From NCBI RefSeq assembly GCF_000002235.5, contig NW_022145599.1, positions 6,052,781 through 6,116,780 of the forward strand: 64,000 nt of DNA. The letters run 5' to 3'. The notes below the pieces were generated by a model that worked only from the letters and a program-made list of their open reading frames with translations, ran no database searches and had not been told where the DNA came from. The position numbers and the translations under genes were made by a program. The DNA is from Strongylocentrotus purpuratus (lineage: Eukaryota; Echinodermata; Echinoidea; Camarodonta; Strongylocentrotidae). Shown piece after piece: positions 48,801 to 60,000 of the stretch (position 1 is its first letter; each line of letters starts with the position of its first letter).

Positions 48801-51800
48801 CTTTTGACATCAGTGACGATGGTTTTCTTTTGTGAGGCTGCACAGTGCTGGGCTCATGATTCCAAGCGTAAGAACCCTGAAAAATGGGGGTGGATGAAGG
48901 CCGTGACTTGGGATGGGACTCTATACCGGAAGTTGTAGTGACGACCCGAGAGAGTGAAAATTACCTCGTCTCGCGAATTTCGAGATTTTCGTACCTATTT
49001 AGGGTAGCGAGAATTGGCTATTTTCGTTAGGAAATTATATATCACAACTACATATTCTGAGATTTTCATGGTCGCAGCTACAATTGTATGGCGAAGCGTT
49101 ATTTGAAATTTATCAAAATTTACCGGGAGCACTTGTAAATTTTTATATTCAATTTTACTTGAAAGCAGAAGTGCCTTAGGGGCTAGACTTTCTAGTGCTT
49201 ACAATACATCCATAGGGGCATCAAAATATATCAAAATTTACCAAAACGTTGTATTACCTTTAAGCTACTTAACAACTCAATCATACTTCATTATCCATAT
49301 ATCAATGGAAATACCTCACATCTGGTAGGATGCCAAGGGAAAGAGGAACTACTGCAATTCATTTTGAAGTATGAAAGTCCACTGGACATCACTTACATGT
49401 TCTTGAATGTATTGGACCAAGAATGGGGAAGCTCTGAGGTTGTCTACAGGAACGTCAAAGAAGCCTTGGATCTCTTTATGATGTAGGTCCATCGTGATTA
49501 CATGTGTCACACCTGAGAAAATGGAATAAAGAAAACATGATAATAATAATAATAATATTGGATTCTTATATAGCGCACGTATCGACCTTGCAAGGTCCTC
49601 AAGGCGCTCCAACATTACATGGCTATGCTAGGCTGCTGATTTTGACGCTCACAGCATTTAAGGAATTCCTTCCTACTGGTACCCATTTAATACCTGGGTG
49701 GAGAGTGGCAAATGTAGATTAATGTCTTGCCAAAAGACATTAGTGCCGAGGCGGGACTCAAACCGCGAACCCTGTGATTCAGTCCGACGACTTATCCACT
49801 ACGCCACAACACCTCTACATGCCAAGAGGTGGGTTCTTTTATCTGCGATGATTGATTTGGGCAAGTAGTATGCATTACCAACTACATCAAAGATTTTAGT
49901 ACGTCTTATGATTATATAATAGCTCACCATAGCTTGCATCTGGCAAAATATCAATGAAGTTCACTCAGCAATATACATTCATGACTTTAATTGGTACAGA
50001 CATTTTCCAAAGAATTGTTTTTGCTAGATGCTATCCTACAACTGATGTCACAGGTACCTCTGGTCTCTGCTTAAATCCATGCAGAAGGAACTCAAAATCT
50101 AGTTCTGTTGAACAACAAAGTATGTTAACCTCATATACTTCCTTTCTAGATATACTGAGACACAGTGCATACAACAGGCACATACTGTACCAAATAGTAC
50201 GTAATTACACATTCTAAAAGAGAGGTTTTAAAAAACAAATTTGAAATTCTTACCAGATTTGCAGAGCATAGTGGCAAGCAGCTTGGCAACAATGGAACCT
50301 CTTTTCCTCATCTGACTCTGCTTACTGTACGGAAGGTATGGGATAACAGCTACGATGGACCGTGCACATGATGTCTTACAAGCATACGCTATGATCAGTA
50401 GCTCCATGATCGCATTATTCACATCTCTGTAATGCAAACATATTAAGACAAATCAGTTAAGTATCTTTGTTAGAAGTCCCAATATTAAGATTAGCTGCAC
50501 CTCACTTCCTAATACATACACATCAACACATTCTGCATGTTTACAAACAGTGAGTTCACATGATTCTTTTCAATACAAAGGCTATGTTTTGACACTTGTG
50601 AAATAAACCATACCCTAATCAATCCTAAATCTGCACAAACTACATGATACAAATATACATCATAGTCATACCTACAATAATGAATAATTAGATAATATTT
50701 AGACAGAAATGAAGGGCCATGACTACTGATGTCTGTAACAGACCTGGCCCTTGATGATGATGATGATGAATACCGGTATGAGTCATAACTTTACAAGAAA
50801 TTTAATAAAAATATACTCTTTATTGGACAATCTTGACATGAATCCTACATGTTGCTTATGATTTTTGAGAGATCAACATATCTCTCATTTAGATTAACAT
50901 AAATATTTCGACTTCCTGAACACCAGACAACTTTTTCATTTGACAAATTTAAGCATGTCTCTGAAAAAGAAGTGTTGCAAGTTATCACTAACTCTACTTC
51001 AAAGACGTCTTATCTGGACCCTATCCCAACTCACCTGCTAAAGAAATGTCTTCACGAACTTACACCTATCATAACTTTTGTTATTAATGAGTCATTTAAT
51101 AGTGGTTGTTTTCCTGAAAAATTCAAACTTGCAAATATTGTACCAATTCTCAAAGGCATAAAATGTGATTCTGATGTACTTAATAATTACCGCCCTATTG
51201 CAAACTTGAAGTTCTTTGCTAAGACATTAGAAAGAGTGGCAGCTTTACAGCTACAACGGTACTTAAATAATCATGAACTCCACGCAAAATTTCAATCTGG
51301 GTATAGATCATTCCATAGTGTTGAAACTGCCTTACTGCGAATAACAAATGATGTATTGTTGACACTTGATAAGGGTGAGGAAGTCATACTAGTCCTCTTA
51401 GATTTCTCGTCTGCGTTTGATACCATAAAGCATGATGTCTTGCTGCAACGATTGTCGCAAAAGTTTGGTATTCGCAGTGGGGCACTCGACTGGATCGAGT
51501 CTTATTTGACAAATCGTAATCACACTGTTGTTATAAGAAATGAACTATCGTCTAGTTATTGTAGTTCTCAAGGGGTACCTCAAGGTTCAGTGTTAGGTCC
51601 CCTGTTGTTCACACTTTATACTGCTCCACTAGAGTCACTAATTGACAGTCATAATGTTCATAAAATGTTCTACGCTGATGACACTCAACTGTATATTGCA
51701 TTTAAACATTCAGATGTCCAAGGTGTTATTTCTCAAATGGTTGACTGTGTTCAAGCAATTAAAGAATGGTCACAAATCAACGGTCTTAAGCTCAACAGCA

Positions 51801-54800
51801 ACAAGACTGAATTCCTTCACATATCTTCACGTTTTCGTTCTACAGATCATATATCATTCATTAACTTAGATGGCACACAGGTTAATTCTGTCAGGAAGTG
51901 TCGTAATTTGGGTGTGATATTTGATGATAATTTCACTATGGACAATTTTGTTTCACAGAAATGCAAATCAGCATCTTTTGCACTTCACAAAATTGGGAAA
52001 ATTCGCAATCTGATACATAAACACACTACTGAACGCTTGATTCACGCTTTTGTGGCGTGTCATCTTGATTTTTGTAATAGCCTCCTTTCTGGGATTTTGG
52101 CTCGTCAAATGCAGAAGATGCAGGTTGTGCAGAACTCAGCAGCTCGTCTTATTTATCGTATTAGGAAACATGAATCTGTGTCTCTTATTTTAAGAGACTT
52201 ACACTGGCTACCCATTCACTCTCGCATTTTATTCAAAATATTGTTGTTAGCTTATGAATGTTTTTATGATTTTGCGCCTCCTTATTTGATTGAGCTATTA
52301 ACATTGTACACACCTTCTAGAAATCTTCGTTCTAATAAGAAAAAATTGTTTGTTATTCCACCAGTGATGACCAGGTCATATGGTGAACGCAGCTTCGCTC
52401 ACACTGCCTCAACTTCATGGAACAATCTCCCGGAACATCTAAAAAACATTGACTCCATTGTTAAGTTTAAGATTGCTTTAAAGACGCACTTATTTAACAT
52501 TTAATTCATCCATTTTGTCCGTTACCCAGTATGTCTTGTCTTTGTATTCTGTTATGTTTTTTCTCTAGAGCGCGTAGGGACATGTTTTAATACTATGTGT
52601 TATGCGCTATACAAGAACGGTTAATTATTATTATTATTATATTTGATCTCTTTACAACATAAATTGCAAATTGGGAGTAATGATACATAAACATAACTAG
52701 GCATTATGTACCCTTCAACGTTTGATATAGAGTGAGTTACAAAGCATGTTAGCTGCATTTTCAATGTTGTATTCAACGGTAACACAAGAAAAAGTTTCCT
52801 GCAAATATGTTGAGCAATTTTGCAAACACTTCCATATTCATGCACTTAGAGGTTCAGTTTCAATGCTCAAATGTTGCAATTTTCAAGAATAGTCTCATCA
52901 AACCACACTTTTACATTTGAAATAACATAACTTACTTTGCTCCAGTCTGCAGTATGAAAATGTCTTTGCCTCTTACTGATTCTTGAATTTGTACTTTTGT
53001 TTCTATTGGGGGGAAGAAAAAAATACTGGTAAGTGAAATAAAAATTTACATTTTCAAAGTGATGTTAGTAATGGCCTTTACACAGTGATCGAATAAAAAG
53101 CAAACCAAAGTTTTAGTGGTTATTTAATGTTAACCTAGAACAACCTTGGTCCCCTAAAGGTTGACCTTTGCTATATGGTTTGACTTGATAATTATACAAA
53201 TTTGTGTGAACATCTCCGCCAACATAAATGGAAGACTATAATTTCATGTATTGGAAGTAAAATAATAGTCACAATACAGAAGGGCTTTACAAATCATACA
53301 CATTTAGTCTCATTGTGCAGAATTGCTGCTAATAATTTCATTCCCAATTTCAAAGCCGAAAAATTTCCCAATAGTGTTAAAAGTAAATGATCTCATCATA
53401 CTTATTAAACACTTCATGTATCTTTAATAAATGATATGGTAATAACATTAGGAAGTCTGTCAGAGGGTCATATGCCATTCTGTGCTAGGAGTTAAAGAGT
53501 ATCCTCTACAATTTTCACTTCCTCTTTTATTCTCCCATGGATGCCATTCATGTACATACTACATGTACATGTCACATGTTTGAAATAACAAAATGTTTAC
53601 ATCTTCAAGTGCTCTACATTGTAAGTACATGCATATGTTGCACAATTCTCTCAATGTAAATTCCAGAAACTCACAAATGTTTGCCAATGTCATGAGTGGT
53701 TCAATTTAGAAGTTTCATGGGCCTTCTCGTGAAATAAGCCACTATTTGTGTGTACACACACACAAACATGCATGTAATGTCTATGGGAAGTGGAATCCCG
53801 TAGGCATTGCATGCAATGAACCGCTACATACATTACAAAGTGAATGAGCAGTAGGTTATTTCACAAGAATGCCGTTCCATGCCGTGAAATAATGGAATCA
53901 CAAGTGACAGAACAATAAACTTTTGGCAATTCAGAAAACTTGGTTTTGCTTTGAGATTCACTCCTTTACAGTTCATGGAAGTTGCATGTTGTAAATGCTT
54001 CTAGGTTTTGCATTATTTTGAATAAAGACATCCATGAGCATTTTTTTATTTTATTACATAGCCTGTAGGAGCTATAGAATATTGACATTGCCCAAACAAA
54101 AAGAAAAAGAAAAAATAAGAAAGAAAGAAAGAAAGAAGAATAAACCCCAAAACAAAAATAAAAACACTTGCAGCGATAGTGCTACATATAATCAACATGA
54201 ATCGCAGTAAGGGTATTGAGATTTTACCTTTGTTATCTTGTGTGTAAACATCCACCTGACCCAATTCTACTCCCAGGCGCCTGGTAAGAAATAAGAACAT
54301 GTACTTATATTAGATCATGGATGAAAATAATAAAAAAAGACTCAACAACAAGGGCAGTATGACACAGCCTGGTATGACAAGCTATCCATGCCTTTGCATG
54401 TAATCTCACAGCTATACTACATGTAGTCGTAGACACTTTCTCACAGGATTCACAGAAAAAATACTGCACAATTCAATTGCAAACCACACAGATGGTGGGG
54501 TCCGGGCAAGTGCGTGATGTAAGCAACGGTGATGATGAATTGCTTACATTAATCTGAGGATCTGAGATTATTTACAGTCGCTAACGTCACGCACGTGTGC
54601 GAGCCCTCACCTCACCGTCGGTACGGTATTGTGAAGCAGTTTGCCCTGAATCCTGTAAGAAAGTGTACATTGTAAGTCTTTCGTTTTTGCAAAAATAATC
54701 TAAAAAAGATAAGAAAATTGATACGAACAGGTAAATTACAGACTTTTAAATTATGACCATTATTAAAACAATTGATGAATATTTACTTGATTTTGGGTAG

Positions 54801-55383
54801 ATCTACTCTAGGCTCTACGTTAGCAGCTCGACGCCGGAGTTACTTACAGGTCAAAGTATGGATATGATTCTGAATTAGCGCCACTACTTTTTTAGATTTC
54901 CCCCAAGGACCAAACCCGCTATTTGAATCGTTTCCCGGTTCAGGATCTGGAACTCCGACGCCTTTGGTGGCGGAGCTCACTTTCTTTACCCTTGTCCTGC
55001 AGTTGAGTTTATGGGAGATCGGCCTCAACCTCGGGAAGGTTGACAAATGGCAGATTGATTAAAGAATTCCCCATACCATTTACCATACAGTTGTTTCTGT
55101 CTGTTCTTTACAATGTCAATGTCTCCAATTTAATTTACCACTGTCTCAGTGACTCACTCACTGACATGACAGACAGATTCACACTGAGTGCGACGAGATC
55201 AGTCGTCCTTTATTTTGATGTTCGTAAACGTGTTGTCATGTCGCATTAAAATTGCAATTCAACTTCAGTTTTCAAGTTTCAAGTTACAACTTACCTTGCA
55301 ACGGAATTTGCCAATTCTGGATGGCTGTTTCCAGCAAAAAACAGAAGGCCTGTGGCCCGATTACTAGCGTTAATTCTGGCCAT
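44471..55383 (-). CDS. PRPSAP: PRPP synthetase-associated protein (PRPSAP1/2 type)
   Basis: A catalytically inactive homologue of ribose-phosphate pyrophosphokinase that, in mammals, binds and regulates PRPP synthetase in the cytosol. Nine exons join in frame (high to low): 55383-55295, 54280-54228, 53002-52936, 50426-50254, 49512-49397, 48009-47799, 46489-46419, 45744-45598, 44629-44471; 1086 nt, 361 aa (human paralogues 356 and 369). Motifs: [97 protein letters not shown], the family-specific insert [37 protein letters not shown] at the end. The PRPP loop, DDMADTCGT in active synthetases, is DDMIDEAES here. One gene only; I cannot say whether it is 1 or 2, as it may predate that split. Confidence 0.94.
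45762..45807. repeat. GA dinucleotide microsatellite next to PRPSAP exon 8 acceptor
   Basis: AG repeats begin about 10 bases from the exon 8 acceptor (complement of 45746-45745). On the minus strand this is a long CT run, which serves as the polypyrimidine tract. Its length is likely to vary. Confidence 0.9.
46655..46795 (-). repeat. tRNA-like SINE head fragment
   Basis: On the minus strand: ATGGCTTAGTGGTAGAGC (box A region, tRNA D-arm like) and GTAACCGGAAGGCTCTGG (box B region, degraded), followed by core with GGCATTAATCCTC. It stops just beside the TTAA-flanked element. It lies in PRPSAP intron 6 and is not a functional tRNA because the acceptor stem and anticodon arm are not recognisable. 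Confidence 0.45.
46800..47267. mobile_element. TTAA-flanked MITE copy 1 (Kolobok-like ends)
   Basis: Starts AGGTAATACAAAGTTTTGG and ends CAAACTTTGTAATACCT; TTAA is present on both sides (46796-46799 and 47268-47271). AGG...CCT termini with TTAA duplications fit Kolobok, though piggyBac also uses TTAA. The 468 bp interior has no credible transposase. A second copy, in the same orientation, is at 48341-49259, so the two flank PRPSAP exon 6. Confidence 0.75.
47624..47780. repeat. Fragment of TACAGTCAAACC family
   Basis: Starts TACAGTCAAACCTGCTTTAG and repeats GACCACCTGTCTAC / AGACCAC words, the same family as 9279-9463. The opposite end is not found. It abuts PRPSAP exon 6. Confidence 0.5.
48341..49259. 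mobile_element. TTAA-flanked MITE copy 2, interrupted by a nested element
   Basis: Begins AGGTAATACAAAGTTTTGG and ends CCAAAACGTTGTATTACCT; flanked by TTAA at 48337-48340 and 49260-49263. It matches copy 1 closely (shared TTCAGTGATCGTTGTCGCGG and CAAGGTCAAGATATTAATT) but carries a 447-bp insertion at 48565-49011 and about 30 bp more near its right part. It lies in PRPSAP intron 5. Confidence 0.75.
48565..49011. mobile_element. Nested element with CTCGCTACCC ends
   Basis: CTCGCTACCCCAAATAG at the left pairs with CTATTTAGGGTAGCGAG at the right. AATT flanks both ends (48561-48564 and 49012-49015), and the undisturbed site in copy 1 has one such site (GATTGGC), so the duplication is short. The interior is GC-richer than its surroundings. 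A short plus-strand frame reads [18 protein letters not shown], a weak hint of a zinc-binding N-terminus; too short to name. Confidence 0.7.
49540..49818 (-). mobile_element. tRNA-derived SINE, best copy in window
   Basis: On the minus strand: tRNA-like head with TGTGGCGTAGTGGATAAG (box A) and GGTTTGAGTCCCGCC (box B, close to the GGTTCGANTCC consensus), then a core (AGACATTAATCTACATTTGC), then GCGCTATATAAGAATCC and an ATT tail. About 280 bp. The tail matches the LINE at 52604-52640. It lies in PRPSAP intron 4. Confidence 0.8.
50903..52640 (+). mobile_element. 5'-truncated CR1/L2-type LINE with intact reverse transcriptase frame
   Basis: An uninterrupted frame runs from 50903 to the stop at 52502-52504, about 533 codons. 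It holds the standard non-LTR RT blocks: [76 protein letters not shown], the catalytic [18 protein letters not shown] and RNLGVIFDD, then C-terminal SWNNLPEHL. The endonuclease domain is missing. The 3' end is short and closes GCGCTATACAAGAACGG plus an ATT repeat. It sits in PRPSAP intron 3 in the opposite orientation. The start codon is not meaningful. Confidence 0.88.
53717..53868. mobile_element. Short inverted-repeat element, PRPSAP intron 2
   Basis: CTTCTCGTGAAATAAGCCAC and GTAGGTTATTTCACAAGAATGC are inverted partners, around 110 bp of sequence that includes a TGTG/CACA hairpin and CATGCATG words. No coding sequence. Target duplication not found. Confidence 0.5.
54432..54668. mobile_element. 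Palindromic MITE, PRPSAP intron 1
   Basis: ACACTTTCTCACAGGATTCA near the left end matches the right end read in reverse (ACACTTTCTTACAGGATTCA). A second pair of arms inside (GGGCAAGTGCGTGA and TCACGCACGTGTGCGAGCCC) also folds. About 237 bp, noncoding. Confidence 0.65.
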
Positions 55384-56172
55384 TGCTGAGCTCTAGATCT
55401 AGTTTACTTTGCGTCGAGATCCTGGATGCATGCAAGTGTATAATGTAGGCCCTACCTATGCGAACAACATTCGATGTCTTCGTTCGTCGATTCTCTATCA
55501 AAATTGGAAGAACGAATTTGTTGCGGATGTTATACGTGTACCAGTGCAGTAGTGATCATGACAGATTTTTAATTACTCAACTAAAATATCATCAATTTAA
55601 TCAAAATAAAAAACATTTTAGCTTCTAAAATATTTCTAAAAATCTAAGAATGAAACTTTCTTATTTACGGAAACTTCTCAAAATTACAAAACATTATTTT
55701 CAATGGAATGCTTGTTGCCGATTTTCCTTCGTCTGAACTTTCGCGCGGCACACATGTAAACAAGGCGCACGTGTGAATCTGTTGCGCACTCGTACACACT
55801 GGATCTCGATCTCCGGCCGAGGCCGAGCTAGCGGTATTAGAAAGAAGCAGCCAGCGTGAAGTTAAGCGGTCATGATGGATGGGCGTTGCGCTGTCGATGC
55901 ACTCTGCAAATAAATGCAGTCTCGTCGGTCAACCGTGCTGCTCAGTTGACAGTTCAGTTCAGGCGTTACAAGCATGCCATAGCTTTCAGTTAACTAAAAT
56001 AAAGGGTCAGTCTAGGGGTTTTGATTTGGTATGTTTTACCAATAGTTAATCGTCTACTACTAGATCTAGTAGTACTAGTTTACTAGATCTAGATCTAGAC
56101 TTATTGTTGCCTTTTGAGACTCTATTCAACATAATCTGTTTGGGCAATTGGGGCCTTGATGCTGCATGCTGC
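55384..56172. promoter_or_regulatory. Head-to-head promoter region of PRPSAP and NTHL1
   Basis: The two start codons (55383 on the minus strand, 56173 or 56221 on the plus strand) are under 0.85 kb apart, leaving room for little more than one shared promoter and two 5' UTRs. The segment 55735-55870 is richer in CpG (TTTCGCGCGGCACAC, CGCACGTGTG, ATCTCCGGCCGAGGCCGAG) than the rest. No TATA box is obvious. A shared, CpG-rich, TATA-less bidirectional promoter is an inference. Confidence 0.5.
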
Positions 56173-57049
56173 ATGCTGGTGGCACGATTCAGCTGTGGAA
56201 CATTAAGAAGAGCTGTCATCATGACTTCGTCGTCTACCATGTCTACTGATGCTGTAGTCCTTTCCCCATACTTTCGGGGAAGAACTACCCGATCTCGAGC
56301 ATCAAAGTTTGGCATGTTGGAGATGACTAGACCTCGGTCTTTACACAACGAAGTGGAGAAACCTCTTCATAAAAGTACAGCAGACAGTGGAGAGAGGGAT
56401 GACCATGATGACAGATTAGGTGTTAAACAGAGACATATCAAGATTGCATATGAATCCAACAACCCGAACAGCCATGCTGTCAAGAAGATGAAAGCTCAGT
56501 CTTCAGTCAAAACTTCGACAAGCAGCAAGCTATCATCAGCTAGTATTAGTGACCCACCTGAAAACTCAGAAAGCAATAACAACAAGATGAAGAGTGGAAA
56601 ACGGGAGTTGAGTCAACAGGATCAGGATGGGAAATCCAAAAGGAGTTTGGTTCAGAAACAAAGAGTTGGGAAATCTTCAAAAGCCAGTGTATCAAAGAGA
56701 GAGACTTCAACTGATTGTGCCATGTCTGAGGATACTAGCGATGGTAAAGAGAAGGGGAAGAAGAATGGATGGGAACCAGAGATGTGGAGAGATCAGCTGG
56801 AGAATCTTCGTGAGATGAGGAAGAACAAAGATGCTCCTGTTGACAGCATGGGAGCAGAGAAGATCTGCGACTCATCTGCAGCTCCTGAGGTAAACAGTTA
56901 ACCCAATATCAAGATGGATTTAGGGGAATAAAGTTAAAGCAGCAGGTGCGTACACAGGGGGGGGGGGGTGGGGTGTTTTGGGGGTTAAACCCCCCTCTAT
57001 GTTTCTGTCAGTGGCAAACCCAGGTGACCTGGCTGCCCCCCCCCCCCCC

Positions 57050-57081
<32 letters not shown>

Positions 57082-60000
57082 GGTTACGTAGTATTACCGG
57101 TAACCTTTATTTTAAACAAGTTCTAAATTTCCAGGGGCAAATTTTTTTTTTTTAAATGCTCCTCCTGTGTACGCCACTGTAAAACAGTTTGTAGATGTAG
57201 GTCATGCAGAGAGTGCCATTATTATGCCATACCTTTACCAAAAATACCAAGGCCTTGGCAAAGGCACCTACATGGTAGAGTGAGTGACATAATGTTGGCG
57301 TGTGTCCCAGACTACAGGTACAGGTTCCTGTGCATGCATGTACGGTACACAACTTGCGGTCTTTGCAGTTGTAGAGTTATTGCTAAACCAAGGGTTTCAA
57401 TGTAACACCAACAGGAAAGGTAGGGGAGAGGGAGGGGAGGGGTAGTCGACAGTCGTAATGACATACTTTTATGGGTTTGGGTTCAGGTGGTCAAAATAAA
57501 TGTGTTTTTTTTTTAGTTTAAACTTTTAATTGATGTAAATACATGTAGTTGTATTATTCAAAAACTCTTTCCTTAATTTCCAGGTGTATCGCTACCACGT
57601 TCTGCTATCATTGATGCTGTCCAGTCAGACCAAAGATCAAGTTACCTCTGCTGCTATGGTCAAGCTTAGGAGTCATGGTTTGACCGTTGATAACATCCTT
57701 AAGACTCCAGAAGCCAAGATTGGGGAACTCATTTATCCTGTTGGGTTTTGGAAGGTAATTGTTAAAGGTTTTTTTTTTTTTTGGTGTGATTATTTTACAT
57801 CAGGGCATCACTGTCAGAAGTAAAAAAATTAATACATGTTGCAATGGGTTGTCGGTACTTGTTGGTGAACTTGTAGTTACAGTATATGACAGTTTTTAAT
57901 GAAATGCTGCTCTGTATTCATGATGTATTCATACTTAGTTGTTCAAGTTTTGTACTCTTTAGTCTTTACTGTCATGATCTGAGAAACACTACAAGACTCA
58001 TGACTTGGCTATATTTCTTTTCATTCCAATGTATACAATTATACATCACTGACCTATTTTTATGTTCTTACCGTTAACAGACTTTTCAAACTGTACTTTA
58101 TCAATATCACTTTCTTGCATCTTTACCTTTAGTGTAAATTGCCCAGTTCTTTGTGTCAGAGTAGTTGTCAAAAGGCTTGAGTTTGATGAAAATAGCAAGC
58201 TGAGAGGCTTAAATCTAGGCAGTTGCATATCAAATCTATGAAGCTTTAGAGTGGACACGAGAGGGCAGCATAAAACAGTTGAATAGTTTTCATTTAGGAC
58301 AAGACAACCATAAAATGGGAAAGGTAGTTTGTACCGGTAGTTCATTTTATTGTTATGTTATCATTTATGTTACCAGTATAATTGTCATGTTTTATTATCT
58401 AGAATGAACATGCAGTTTGTTTAGAATTCTTGAGAAGTAAGTATCAACTAATGTATGTTGTTGTTGTTGTTGTTTAGGTTTATAGGCGTTTATCATTCAG
58501 GAGTGAATATTTACGCCGTACTTCAAAATAGTCCAGAATTCAGCAGTTATTTGTATGTTTTAACTTGCTTGATAAAATATTCCATGTGTACATACTTATC
58601 ATTAAACTGGTATCACATAACAGGTGTTATATTTATCTTTATTACAGAGGAAAGCTGATTTCATCAAGAGAACCACACAGATCTTAAAGGACCAGTACCA
58701 GGGAGACATTCCTCCATCTTTAAAGGAACTGATCCAGCTTCCAGGGGTAGGTCCCAAGATGGCCCACATCGTCATGGATGTGGGATGGAACCAAATTACA
58801 GGTATCGGGGTAGATACTCACGTCCATCGCATCAGTAACAGGCTCAAGTGGGTCCAGAAAGAGACAAAGACTCCGGAAGCCACCAGGGTCAGCCTTGAGG
58901 ATTGGTTGCCAAGGTGATTTAAAAGCACTATGAGTGATCAACTTTTGATTTTTGCTCTTTTTTTCCCAATTTGTAAGCCAGTAGTGTCTTCACTCCCATA
59001 TGTCCCATCAGGCCTTTAAAAAAAAGATGTTGTATTGCCCTTTAGGTGCCAAAACATGGATTGGTCAGTTGGTCAGAAATCTTTTCTTTTTTTTTTTTCT
59101 TTTTTTTTAACTTCCTCTTTGGGCTGATATTTCTCAGTTTTGAATGCTTTGATACATTTTTTTTCTAAAAAAACTATAATTTTTTTTTTTTAAAGCTGAC
59201 TGTAGATTTCAAGATTTTTGAGCCAATCGCAAAGCCAAAGTGCAATACAACCATCTTTTTTTAGGCCTCATCAGAAACCCATTTATTAACATGACTGTAT
59301 ACACATGCAAAGTCTGACCCAATAGTCACAATCAGAATGAAATATAATTCCCCTCTTCCCACAGGTGACCCCTCCAACATTAGGTTTGTAAAATTACAGT
59401 TTCATAAAAATCTGATTAGGATACACCCGTAATCCATTGTAAATCTCATTTAGTGAAGAGAATAGATTGCCGAATTTATCAGAGTTTAATATGTCACCTG
59501 CACGCGGTACAGTTATGATCTTCCCTCCAAATTTGTAAGCCAGTAGTGTCTTCACCCCCATATGTCCTGTCATCAGAACCCATTTATCAAAATTCCTGTA
59601 TACATCCAAAGTCTGACCCATAATCACAATCAGAATTTAAAATAATTCCCCTCTTCCCACAGGTGATCCCCCCTACATGTAAAATTTCTGATTCATAAAA
59701 TCTGATTTTAATAGGGAAATTAATCGAACTGGATACACAATTAACCCTTTGTAAATCTCATTTAGAGAAGAACATAGATTGGAGAGCTTATCAGAGTTCA
59801 ATATTTCACCTGCACGCGAGACAGTTATGATCTCATGGCTTTCTGCTCTGATACTCTGCTTCTCTGAGACTAGAAAAACATGCAGTCCACATCTAGCAAT
59901 AAGAGGTCAAATGACCTGCAAATGAAAATATTCATCATTTTCTCAATTTTCTTACTGCAGGGACTTGTGGAGTGAAGTCAACGTTCTCCTTGTTGGATTT

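Noticed and set aside
50155..50175. RSS-like heptamer CACAGTG
   Set aside because: One heptamer without a nonamer at 12 or 23 bp; chance match, far from the RAG2-like remnant.
56104..56172. Upstream extension of the NTHL1 frame
   Set aside because: The frame stays open but has no ATG before 56173; the codon at 56104 is TTG.
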